Shown: positions 1-5,206, numbered from the stretch's first letter. The stretch is DNA of 5,206 nucleotides from an uncultured Blautia sp. (GCA_945872375.1 CAMBYR010000156.1:1-5206); one strand, 5' to 3'. The notes: a model not told the origin generated them from the letters alone. Translations and numbers: made by a program.

Positions 1-52
1 ACGGTGGTGTGAGAGGACGGCTAATCAACTAATGGTTAGCCTCCTACTCGAT
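1..52 (+). mobile_element. 3' end of a group II intron (end of domain V, domain VI)
   Basis: No protein is encoded here, but the bases fold like group II intron domain VI. GAG (11-13) and AGGA (14-17) pair with CTC (47-49) and TCCT (42-45), leaving a single bulged A at 46. GGCTAA (19-24) pairs with TTAGCC (36-41), and the helix can extend by a T-G and a C-G pair. A bulged A about 7 nucleotides before an AY 3' end is the known branch-point arrangement, so the intron probably ends at T52 (CTCGAT). Bases 1-10 (ACGGTGGTGT) resemble the 3' strand of domain V in clostridial introns. The catalytic core and any intron-encoded reverse transcriptase would lie upstream, outside the window. The exact 3' splice site is an inference. 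Confidence 0.8.
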
Positions 53-66
53 TGTAATAATGTTTT

Positions 67-72
67 GGGAGG
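67..72 (+). promoter_or_regulatory. Ribosome binding site deciding the esterase start
   Basis: GGGAGG lies 5 bases before ATG 78 and inside the reading frame opened by ATG 60. It therefore favours the downstream start and removes six residues (MFWEVH) from the longest reading frame. Confidence 0.75.
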
Positions 73-77
73 TACAT

Positions 78-1076
78 ATGCTGACAAAAAGAATAAATAT
101 CTGGAAACAGGATGAATACACTTATCCGCTTGCCATGGGATTCCAGCCAAATCTGGTAACCTATTTACATGAAGATGAAGCAGTCAGACCTGCAATGATC
201 GTTGTGCCGGGAGGGGGATACTGTGTGGTTTCTCCTACGGAAGGGGAGATCGTTGCAAAGAAATTTTACGAGATGGGATATCAGGCCTTTGTGCAGACTT
301 ACACCACCAATATGCTTATGGAAGCACCACTTGGAAAACAGCCGATGCGTGACCTTTCCCGTGGAATCCGGTATGTGCGGAAGCATGCGGAAGAATTTCG
401 GGTTCGTCCGGATCAGCTTGTGATCTGCGGCTTTTCAGCGGGGGGACACTTATGTGGAAGCGTTTGCGTGCATTATGAGGATGTGACGGAGTCCAATCCG
501 GAATATGATGGAATTTCCAACCGTCCGGATGCAGCCATTCTTTCCTATCCGGTGATCACATCCGGAGAGTATGCGCACAAAGATTCCTTCAAAGCTCTTC
601 TGGGAATGAGGGTGGAAGAACAGACGGGGGAGACATTCTGCAGTGCGTCCCAGGAGGAGCAGGACTATATGTCTCTGGAGAAACAGGTGACGGCAAATAC
701 CCCGCCCTGCTTCCTGTGGCAGACAGCAGAGGATGAACTTGTTCCCGTGGAGAACAGTTATCTGTATGCAGAGGCCTGCAGAAGAGAAGGAGTTCCTTTT
801 GCACATCATGTCTTTTCGCATGGTCAGCATGGCCTTTCTCTGGCAGATGAGACCTGGGCATCCTGTGCTTATGGGGAGCCTTATACAATGGAACAGAATC
901 AGGCAATTGTGGAGGCGGTAAAGGAACGGGTAATCTTTATGTCCGAGGATGCCAGAAAAGCAATTCTGGAACAGGAGGAGAGCTGGAGAATTGCAGATTC
1001 CACCCGGAAAGATGTGAATGAGGAAGCGAGAATCTGGCCTGAGCTGGCTGTACAGTGGCTGAAAGGTGTATTATAA
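78..1076 (+). CDS. Alpha/beta-hydrolase, acetyl-esterase/BD-FAE-like carbohydrate esterase
   Basis: This is a 332-residue serine hydrolase, probably cytoplasmic because no signal peptide or membrane segment is visible. Family hallmarks are present: an oxyanion-hole strand VVPGGGY (residues 42-48), the nucleophile elbow GFSAGGH with Ser120, an acid at Asp219 in TAEDELVPV, and the base at His251 in HGQHGLSL. Spacing and order fit the esterase/lipase group that includes acetyl-xylan and feruloyl esterases, so removal of acyl groups from imported oligosaccharides is plausible; the substrate is not shown by the sequence. An in-frame ATG at 60 is possible, but ATG 78 is preferred because GGGAGG (67-72) sits 5 bases ahead of it and no such site precedes 60. 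About 80 residues after the catalytic His form a helical-looking C-terminal extension. No native promoter is visible: a group II intron ends about 25 bases upstream. A hairpin terminator follows. Confidence 0.85.
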   Translation: MLTKRINIWKQDEYTYPLAMGFQPNLVTYLHEDEAVRPAMIVVPGGGYCVVSPTEGEIVAKKFYEMGYQAFVQTYTTNMLMEAPLGKQPMRDLSRGIRYVRKHAEEFRVRPDQLVICGFSAGGHLCGSVCVHYEDVTESNPEYDGISNRPDAAILSYPVITSGEYAHKDSFKALLGMRVEEQTGETFCSASQEEQDYMSLEKQVTANTPPCFLWQTAEDELVPVENSYLYAEACRREGVPFAHHVFSHGQHGLSLADETWASCAYGEPYTMEQNQAIVEAVKERVIFMSEDARKAILEQEESWRIADSTRKDVNEEARIWPELAVQWLKGVL

Positions 1077-1099
1077 AAAATATTATAGAAATAGATATG

Positions 1100-1134
1100 A
1101 TCCGGCAGAGAGTAAAATCTGCCGGATTTTTTTT
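1100..1134 (+). terminator. Rho-independent terminator of the esterase gene
   Basis: A perfect 10-bp stem, ATCCGGCAGA (1100-1109) with TCTGCCGGAT (1118-1127), has an 8-base loop and runs into eight T residues (1127-1134). It starts 23 bases after the esterase stop codon. Confidence 0.93.
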
Positions 1135-1177
1135 GTTTCACAGGAAATTCCTTTGGAATTTACCTGTGAAACAAAAA
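1130..1177. repeat. Large near-perfect palindrome (22-bp arms, 3-base loop)
   Basis: The left arm (1130-1151, reading TTTTTGTTTCACAGG then AAATTCC) is the reverse complement of the right arm (1155-1177) except for one extra A at 1162. The loop is TTT. The left arm shares the T-tract of the preceding terminator. It does not look like a terminator itself, because the T-run is at the 5' foot and an A-run at the 3' foot on both strands. It may be an RNA-stabilising hairpin, a protein-binding site or a remnant of a small repeat element; the sequence does not decide. Confidence 0.75.
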
Positions 1178-1291
1178 GCCCTCCGGACAGCGGACATGTG
1201 ATGCAGCATCCTTGCATGCGCCAGCACATGGATATAGTAAAATGTCTAACAAAATTCCATACTTTTTCCAATATCCGAAACAAAAATCCTA

Positions 1292-1320
1292 TGGGCAAAA
1301 TGCCTCCTGGCAAATACAAT
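1292..1320 (+). promoter_or_regulatory. Candidate sigma-A promoter of the broken reductase gene
   Basis: TGGGCA (1292-1297, 4 of 6 to TTGACA) is separated by 17 bases from TACAAT (1315-1320, 5 of 6 to TATAAT). It lies about 60 bases before the ATG at 1382. The match is moderate and its position fits. Confidence 0.45.
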
Positions 1321-1381
1321 CTTAAAAAGAAATAAAACTACTGTAGAAGTAGGAAAAAGAAATGATTCAGGAGAGCACAAA

Positions 1382-1522
1382 ATGTATGAAGCAATCGTCA
1401 TTGGAAGCGGCCCGGCAGGCCTGAGTGCTGCAATCTATTTAAAGAGAGCGGGAAAACAGGTTTTGATCATTGAAGACCATAAAAAAAGAGAATCTCTGCC
1501 AGGCAGCGGCAATTGTAAGTGA
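1382..1522 (+). pseudogene. trxB: Thioredoxin reductase-like N-terminal fragment
   Basis: The ATG at 1382 has a good ribosome binding site (AGGAG, 1369-1373, 8 bases away) and opens a frame of 46 codons ending at TGA 1520-1522. The first 33 codons read like the start of thioredoxin reductase or a close flavin disulfide reductase. They begin MYEAIVIGSGPAGLSAA, which is the first beta strand and the GxGPAG dinucleotide-binding loop for FAD, followed by a second strand, QVLIIE, ending in the acidic residue that normally contacts the adenosine ribose. After about base 1480 the resemblance stops at a run of seven A (1481-1487), and the sequence becomes part of an unrelated response regulator in another frame. 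Full-length TrxB is a little over 300 residues and needs a CxxC active site and an NADPH domain, so this remnant cannot be an active reductase. The gene symbol refers to the fragment's origin, inferred from motif only. Confidence 0.75.
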
Positions 1523-1943
1523 AACGGCGGAATTTTCTGTTGTAAGAAAAAGCTTCCTTCTGGGTGCAGATGATTTTTTTGTGGAGTTTTCAGAACTGTA
1601 TCCGGTACATGGGGAGGGGCTTGATGATATTCTGCTGTATATTCTAAACCGGCCGGAAGGGGATCTGAAGCCAAAGACCATTTCAGAGGAATTGTATATG
1701 AACCGGTCCTATCTCAGCACGGTTTTTGCTGCCCAGATTGGTGTGAATTTTGTGGATTATGTAAACATGGTGAAAATGAAACGGGCCGCCTTCCTTCTGA
1801 AGCATACAAAAATGAAAATCATTGACATTGCAGGAGTACTGGATTATAAGGATATGGGATATTTTTTAAAGAGATTTAAGGCGAAATATGGAGTTACGCC
1901 GTCTCAGTACCGTATTCCGGAAACTTATGAGTTTCAGATTTAG
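1470..1943 (+). pseudogene. AraC-type response regulator, 5'-truncated remnant
   Basis: An open frame of 157 codons has only a TTG (1470) with a weak Shine-Dalgarno as a possible start. Residues about 13-38 (AAIVSE through GADDFFV) match the last third of a receiver domain, beta4-alpha4-beta5, as in YesN-type regulators. The first part of that domain, with the acidic pocket and the phosphorylated Asp, is missing. Residues about 52-149 are a complete AraC DNA-binding domain: a first helix-turn-helix near 67-91 (KTISEELYMNRSYLSTVF) and a second near 115-148, ending in the signature FKAKYGVTPSQYR. The frame differs from that of the trxB fragment just upstream, so no fusion protein is made. The intact, stop-free DNA-binding domain suggests a recent deletion, or a short DNA-binding protein still made from an internal start. 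The former target is unknown. A terminator follows 35 bases after the stop. Confidence 0.75.
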
Positions 1944-1978
1944 AAAAAGAAAGGCCACTCGTCTCAAAAAAGAAAAAT

Positions 1979-2021
1979 CCCGCAGGATTCCGTTCGAGCG
2001 TTTCAAACGGAATCCTGCGGG
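1979..2021. terminator. Bidirectional terminator between convergent genes
   Basis: A perfect 16-bp stem, CCCGCAGGATTCCGTT (1979-1994) with its reverse complement (2006-2021), has an 11-base loop. On the minus strand it is followed by a T-rich tract (complement of the A-rich 1965-1978), a strong stop for fucU only 7 bases after its TAA. On the plus strand TTCTTTATTATTTATT follows, a looser U-rich tail that serves the AraC-type remnant. Confidence 0.9.
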
Positions 2022-2028
2022 TTCTTTA

Positions 2029-2472
2029 TTATTTATTGATTACAACACCTTTCTGCAGCATAATGTTTGCATAGAGTGCTTTTTCTCCAGTGGAGATGAT
2101 GCAGTAAGCAGTTTTTGCTTCGTCATAGAATGCAAAACGTTCAATATTTCCGACAGCCTTTTCGCCTCTTTCGTCATGTTTGGTGACGATTTCTTTGTAG
2201 GTGTCCCAGATCGGAGTCTCTACGTCATCTCCTGGCATTACTTCCATAAGATTTACCGGATGCTCCACATAGGTATCCAGCGGGAACAGCTGCAGGATCG
2301 CATCCAGAATTTCCGGAACGCCATGTCCGTCGCAGCGGATGGTAATGGCATTTTTGCCCATGGATTCAACAGGGAAATTTCCGTCTGCAATAACAAGACG
2401 ATCGCTGTGACCCATTTCACATAAAACCTTTAATAATTCAGGGGATAAAATTTCAGGAATTCCTTTTAACAT
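2029..2472 (-). CDS. fucU: RbsD/FucU-family sugar mutarotase (L-fucose mutarotase type)
   Basis: This 147-residue cytoplasmic protein is close to the length of E. coli FucU (140). It carries the FucU pattern from end to end: MLKGIPEILSPELLKVL at the N-terminus, MGHSD with the conserved His22, VIADGNFP (27-34), SMG (37-39), LFPLDTY (62-68), RFAFY (112-116) and TGE with YAN (128-136). Family members interconvert alpha and beta anomers of fucose or other sugars (RbsD: ribose), supplying the form used by the next enzyme. The usual Gly after His22 is Ser here. The start is supported by AGGAG on the minus strand (complement of 2480-2484), 7 bases ahead. The gene diverges from the aldolase-lacI-kinase operon, which suggests joint control from the shared intergenic region. 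The FucU subfamily is clear; that the substrate is L-fucose is not. Confidence 0.9.
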   Translation of the reverse strand: MLKGIPEILSPELLKVLCEMGHSDRLVIADGNFPVESMGKNAITIRCDGHGVPEILDAILQLFPLDTYVEHPVNLMEVMPGDDVETPIWDTYKEIVTKHDERGEKAVGNIERFAFYDEAKTAYCIISTGEKALYANIMLQKGVVINK

Positions 2473-2528
2473 AATGATTCTCCTTTCAGATGCTTCTTAG
2501 TCCTGTTTCGAGGCATATAAAACCTCAT

Positions 2529-2565
2529 TATTTTATAAAATACCCTGTTTTTTCGCGGAAAACAA
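2529..2565 (-). promoter_or_regulatory. Tentative promoter region for fucU
   Basis: On the minus strand, TTGTTT (2565-2560) is separated by 17 bases from TATTTT (2542-2537), inside the 14-bp A/T palindrome at 2529-2542. A TATAAA (2537-2532) is an alternative -10. Matches to consensus are weak, but this is the most promoter-like stretch ahead of the fucU start. Confidence 0.35.
2546..2564. promoter_or_regulatory. Possible second operator-like site
   Basis: TGTTTT (2546-2551) and AAAACA (2559-2564) flank CGCG (2554-2557), giving an imperfect dyad in the shared control region. It overlaps the tentative fucU promoter, where a bound repressor would block it. The symmetry is weaker than at 2637-2656 and the arm sequence is not the same, so this is only a candidate. 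Confidence 0.25.
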
Positions 2566-2601
2566 GAGAAAATCTTCCGGTAAAAGATGAAATTTTTATG
2601 G

Positions 2602-2630
2602 TTGACAGATGCATCCTTATGATGTATGAT
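2602..2630 (+). promoter_or_regulatory. Sigma-A promoter of the aldolase-lacI-kinase operon
   Basis: A perfect -35 TTGACA (2602-2607) is separated by exactly 17 bases from the -10 TATGAT (2625-2630, 5 of 6). An A/T-rich stretch (2589-2599) precedes it. The predicted start point is near 2637, giving a leader of about 100 bases before the aldolase ATG. Confidence 0.88.
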
Positions 2631-2636
2631 GAACTC

Positions 2637-2656
2637 AAACAGAAACGTTTCGGTTT
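2637..2656. promoter_or_regulatory. LacI-type operator over the transcription start
   Basis: The left arm AAACAGAAAC (2637-2646) and right arm GTTTCGGTTT (2647-2656) are reverse complements at 9 of 10 positions, with a central CpG. LacI-family proteins bind such CpG-centred dyads, inserting a hinge-helix Leu at the central step. The site begins 6 bases after the -10 box and covers the predicted start of transcription, a classical repression position. Assignment to the LacI protein encoded in the same operon is an inference. Confidence 0.7.
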
Positions 2657-2739
2657 CTTGTTGCGGACTTCATGAGTATACATAAAATAGCAGTATAAAA
2701 CACCGATAGGAACACCTAAAAAGACAGGAGGAAACAAAC

Positions 2740-3591
2740 ATGCCATTAGTTACATCAAAAGAAATGTTATTAAATGCACAGAAAGGCGGATATGCGGTAG
2801 GTGCATTCAATGCTGAGAATATGGAGATGGTGAAAGCCATTATTCAGGCAGCAGAAGAACTGAAAGCTCCCGTAATGATCCAGACCACGCCATCCACCGT
2901 AAAATACGGAACACTGGAGACTTACTCCGCCATTGTTGCAGCAGAAGCAGAAAAGGCATCTGTACCGGTATGTCTGCATCTGGATCACGGCAGCAGCTTT
3001 GAGCTTGCCATGCAGGCAATGAAAGCAGGATATACCTCTGTAATGATCGATGGCTCCAAGCTTGATTTTGAAGGAAACATCGAAGTCAGCAAAAAAGTGG
3101 CAGATGTTGCAGCGGCTCTGAATATTCCCTGTGAGGCAGAGCTTGGAAAAGTAGGCGGAAAAGAAGATGATCTGGAGGCAGAGGCAGATACCAATACAGA
3201 TCCACAGGAAGCAAAGGAATTTGTAGAGCGTACCGGCGTTACTTCTCTGGCAGTAGCCATCGGAACAGCTCATGGCTTTTATGTAGGCACTCCTGTGCTG
3301 GATAAAGAGCGCTTAAGCGAGATCCGCGAAGTTGTGGATATTCCGCTTGTACTTCATGGAGCTTCCGGACTGACGGACGAGGATGTCAGCGACTGTGTGA
3401 AACGGGGAATCTGTAAAGTGAATTTTGCTACAGAGCTTCGTGCGGCATATTCCAAAGCAGTAAAAGAGCTTCTGGAAGAGAAACCGGATACCATCGACCC
3501 GAAAGCATATGGAAAAGCAGGAATTGCAGCAGTAAAAGAACTGGTAAAGGGAAGAATGAAAGTCTGCGGCTGCGACGGAAAAGCAGAATAA
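2740..3591 (+). CDS. Class II ketose-bisphosphate aldolase (fructose/tagatose type, GatY/KbaY-like)
   Basis: This 283-residue zinc-dependent aldolase reversibly splits a phosphorylated ketose into dihydroxyacetone phosphate and an aldehyde. The (beta/alpha)8 barrel is complete. It contains HLDHG with catalytic Asp82 and zinc ligand His83, SVMIDGS (100-106), EAELGKVGGKEDD (132-144), zinc-ligand His178 in GTAHG, His206 in LHGASGL (phosphate-loop region) and KVNFATEL (226-233). Length and motifs match GatY/KbaY tagatose-bisphosphate aldolases and the shorter Gram-positive FbaA proteins; family membership alone does not fix the sugar. It has an ideal ribosome binding site (AGGAGG, 2726-2731, 8 bases from ATG). 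It is first in the operon, 25 bases before the lacI-type gene, and expressed from the promoter/operator at 2602-2656. Co-location with an FGGY kinase and a mutarotase argues for a dedicated sugar pathway rather than the housekeeping glycolytic enzyme. Confidence 0.92.
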   Translation: MPLVTSKEMLLNAQKGGYAVGAFNAENMEMVKAIIQAAEELKAPVMIQTTPSTVKYGTLETYSAIVAAEAEKASVPVCLHLDHGSSFELAMQAMKAGYTSVMIDGSKLDFEGNIEVSKKVADVAAALNIPCEAELGKVGGKEDDLEAEADTNTDPQEAKEFVERTGVTSLAVAIGTAHGFYVGTPVLDKERLSEIREVVDIPLVLHGASGLTDEDVSDCVKRGICKVNFATELRAAYSKAVKELLEEKPDTIDPKAYGKAGIAAVKELVKGRMKVCGCDGKAE

Positions 3592-3616
3592 AGGCTGAAA
3601 CAGGGAGGTGATTTTC

Positions 3617-4624
3617 ATGGCAGCCACCATGAAGGATATTGCCAGACGGACAGGTCTGGGACTGGCAACCATTTCTTCTTATTTCAATGGCGGAAATGTT
3701 CGTGAAAAAAACCGGATCAAGATCGAGGAAGCCATCCAGGAGCTTCATTATGAAGTCAATGAAGTGGCCAGAGGTCTGAAGACCAATGCGACCAAGACCA
3801 TTGGCGTGGTGATCCCGGAGCTGAATAATACATTCTGCTCAGAGATTATTACAGGTATGGAGGATATTCTGCGAAGCCGGGGATATGCCACGATCATCTG
3901 TGACTGCCGGACAGATCGCCAGCTGGAAAAAGAGGCGGTGGAGTTTCTGATCCGCAAGCGGGTGGATGGAATTATCAATATGCCGATGGATGCGTCGGGC
4001 GAGAATCTCAGGCCTTTTCTGAAAACCGGGCGGCCGGTGATCCTGATCGACCGTCATATTTCCAACCTGGATTGTGACTGTGTGCTGGTGGACAATAAAA
4101 AGGCTGCAAGACATGCGGTGGAGCTTCTGCTGGAAAACGGGCACAGAGAAATCGGAATCATTGTGGGACCGAAGGATATTTATACGACACAGGAGCGTCT
4201 GCAGGGATATTGCAAGGCCTATGAAAAGGCCGGGCTTCCGCTGAAAGAATCCCTGATCTGTTCCGGCGATTATACGATTCAGGGAGGCGTGCGTGCGCTG
4301 GAGGAGCTGGTACAGCGAAATCCGGAAATGACGGCGGTGTTCGTGACCAATTACGAGATGACCATGGGAGCGGTGATCGGAATCAACGAACTGGGAATCC
4401 GGATTCCGGATGATCTTTCGGTCATTGGCTTTGACAACCGTTCTTTTGCAAGAGCCTGCAGTCCAAGACTGACGATCGTGTCCCAGCCTACTCATGAAAT
4501 TGCGCGGGAAGTGGCACAGATCATGCTTTCGCACCTGGACGGCAAACAGACGGAACACATTGTAGAAAAATTTGAGACAGACATGATTATCGGAAAATCT
4601 GTCAGAAAATTGGGGAATCAATAA
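3617..4624 (+). CDS. LacI-family transcriptional regulator of the sugar operon
   Basis: This 335-residue regulator has an N-terminal helix-turn-helix (residues 5-24, MKDIARRTGLGLATISSYFN), a hinge helix (about 47-56, VNEVARGLKT, with Leu54 at the DNA-inserting position) and a periplasmic-binding-protein-like effector domain from about 61. The effector domain shows IGVVIPELNN, GIINMP, RPVILIDRHI, ENGHREIGIIVGP, ERLQGY, IPDDLSVIGFDN and LTIVSQP, all in the usual order. ATG 3617 is chosen because GGGAGG (3603-3608) is 8 bases ahead. A GTG at 3608 overlaps that site, and ATG 3629 is too far away. It lies in the operon between aldolase and kinase, so it would be autoregulated through the operator at 2637-2656. 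The ligand is probably the pathway sugar or its phosphate. The recognition helix has Ser21 where LacI, CcpA and most relatives have Arg, which may mean altered operator preference. Repressor action is inferred from operator position. Confidence 0.93.
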   Translation: MAATMKDIARRTGLGLATISSYFNGGNVREKNRIKIEEAIQELHYEVNEVARGLKTNATKTIGVVIPELNNTFCSEIITGMEDILRSRGYATIICDCRTDRQLEKEAVEFLIRKRVDGIINMPMDASGENLRPFLKTGRPVILIDRHISNLDCDCVLVDNKKAARHAVELLLENGHREIGIIVGPKDIYTTQERLQGYCKAYEKAGLPLKESLICSGDYTIQGGVRALEELVQRNPEMTAVFVTNYEMTMGAVIGINELGIRIPDDLSVIGFDNRSFARACSPRLTIVSQPTHEIAREVAQIMLSHLDGKQTEHIVEKFETDMIIGKSVRKLGNQ

Positions 4625-5206
4625 TGGAAAAACGATATTTGCTGGGAATTGATATCGGAACGAGCGCATGTAAAGTAGCTGTCTTTGACAGGGAAGGTCA
4701 TGTGGCAGCATCTGCGTCAGGAGATTATCCGGTATATTATCCCAAAGAAGGCTGGGCGGAGCAGAATCCGGAAGAATGGTGGATCGCAGTCTGCTCTGCA
4801 ATTCGGGAAATGCTTCAGAAGGGCCATATCATGCCGGAAGAAATTGCCGGTGTGGGAATCGACGGCCAGAGCTGGTCAGCCATAGCTCTGGACAAAGAGG
4901 GATGTGTCCTTGCCAATACACCGATCTGGATGGATACCAGAGCCCAGTCCATCTGTGACAGGCTCAATGAAAAGATCGGAAAAGAGGAGATCTTCCAGCT
5001 TGCCGGAAATTCTCTTCAGCCATCTTATACGACGGCAAAAATCCTCTGGTATCAGGAGCATATGCCGGAGGTTTATGAAAAAACGGACAAGATTCTTCAG
5101 TCCAACAGCTTTATTGCCTACCGCCTGACCGGAGTCATGACACAGGATGTTTCTCAGGGATACGGGCTTCACTGCTTTGATATGAGAAGAGGCTGCTGGG
5201 ATGAAG
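4624..5206 (+). CDS. FGGY-family carbohydrate kinase (xylulokinase-like), 3' end cut by the window
   Basis: The first 194 codons of a kinase that is about 500 residues in this family are present. It starts MEKRYLLGIDIGTSACKVAVFD, the phosphate-1 ATP loop with Asp10. AEQNPEEWW (45-53), GVGIDGQSW (76-84), the sugar-site segment IWMDTRAQ (101-108) and a helix ending in ILQSNSFIAYRLTG (157-170) follow, matching FGGY domain I of xylulokinase-like proteins. The catalytic Asp and domain II lie beyond the window. Family members phosphorylate a ketose, aldose or polyol with ATP. Xylulokinase proper usually has GQMHG where this has GQSWS, so a different sugar is possible. The ATG overlaps the lacI stop codon by one base (TAATG), with GGGGA (4612-4616) 7 bases ahead, so translation is probably coupled. 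The product would feed the aldolase upstream in the operon. The frame is open to the window edge; nothing suggests a pseudogene. Confidence 0.9.
   Translation, partial: MEKRYLLGIDIGTSACKVAVFDREGHVAASASGDYPVYYPKEGWAEQNPEEWWIAVCSAIREMLQKGHIMPEEIAGVGIDGQSWSAIALDKEGCVLANTPIWMDTRAQSICDRLNEKIGKEEIFQLAGNSLQPSYTTAKILWYQEHMPEVYEKTDKILQSNSFIAYRLTGVMTQDVSQGYGLHCFDMRRGCWDE

Larger units (their letters stand above)
1077..1381. other. Intergenic stretch without a convincing gene
   Basis: This gap of about 305 bases holds the esterase terminator, the large palindrome at 1130-1177, a weaker inverted repeat (CATGTG 1195-1200 with CACATG 1225-1230), a GGCAAA direct repeat (1294-1299 and 1309-1314), a candidate promoter (1292-1320) and the ribosome binding site of the broken reductase gene (1369-1373). 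Reading frames crossing it have no ribosome binding site, run through the hairpins and show no family resemblance. Confidence 0.7.

Noticed and set aside
60..77. ATG 60 as the esterase start
   Set aside because: There is no Shine-Dalgarno before it (the preceding bases are the intron end), whereas GGGAGG is well placed for ATG 78.
1195..1230. Inverted repeat CATGTG/CACATG as an operator or hairpin
   Set aside because: The arms are only 6 bp, 24 bases apart, with inconsistent inner pairing; it is not distinguishable from chance.
1888..2424. Plus-strand open frame of 178 codons
   Set aside because: It runs through the terminator hairpin and antisense to fucU, has no ribosome binding site and no family resemblance; it is a shadow of fucU.
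2640..2653. Possible CcpA catabolite-repression (cre) site at the operator dyad
   Set aside because: The central CG fits, but the outer TG/CA and W positions of the cre consensus do not match, and the dyad symmetry extends in a different pattern. A local LacI-type operator explains it better.
2658..2695. Second promoter in the aldolase leader (TTGCGG-16-TAAAAT)
   Set aside because: The -35 match and spacing are poor, and the stretch lies downstream of a near-consensus promoter; A/T-rich leaders give such matches by chance.
2637..2739. Riboswitch or attenuator in the leader of about 100 bases
   Set aside because: No terminator-like hairpin with a U-tract and no recognisable aptamer elements were seen before the aldolase ribosome binding site.
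3839..4801. Minus-strand open frame of 320 codons
   Set aside because: It lies antisense to the well-supported LacI-type regulator and kinase genes, has no ribosome binding site evidence, and its translation looks like no protein family.

Overview
The window looks like a low-to-mid-GC Firmicute chromosome, most likely from a gut Lachnospiraceae-type clostridium. The grounds are strong AGGAGG-type ribosome binding sites, a textbook sigma-A promoter, short A/T-rich spacers, the carbohydrate-gene content, and protein sequences that read like that group. The taxon is an inference; no marker gene is present.

Layout, left to right. Bases 1-52 look like the 3' end of a group II intron (domain VI with a bulged branch-point A), whose body lies outside the window. 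Directly after it is an intact cytoplasmic alpha/beta-hydrolase/esterase gene (78-1076, +), closed by a hairpin terminator. An intergenic stretch (1077-1381) follows, with a large near-perfect palindrome and a possible promoter. Next is a gene wreck: a correct start and about 33 codons of a thioredoxin-reductase-like FAD-binding N-terminus (1382-1480), joined out of frame to the C-terminal half of an AraC-type response regulator (about 1500-1943). A 16-bp-stem bidirectional terminator separates this wreck from a convergent fucU-type sugar mutarotase gene (2029-2472, -).

The right half is a divergent sugar-catabolism locus. From a 267-base intergenic control region, fucU is read leftward. A class II ketose-bisphosphate aldolase (2740-3591), a LacI-family regulator (3617-4624) and an FGGY carbohydrate kinase (from 4624, cut by the window end) are read rightward as a tight operon. 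The rightward promoter is TTGACA-17-TATGAT, and a 20-bp palindrome centred on CpG covers its predicted transcription start, as expected for LacI-type repression. The likely scheme is that the mutarotase speeds anomer exchange, the kinase phosphorylates the sugar or its ketose, and the aldolase splits the phosphorylated ketose. The LacI protein would sense a sugar and control the locus, including itself. The substrate cannot be read from this window.

The points most worth a second look are the trxB/response-regulator chimera, the group II intron placed between the esterase and any native promoter, and the promoter/operator arrangement of the sugar locus with its unusual LacI recognition helix.
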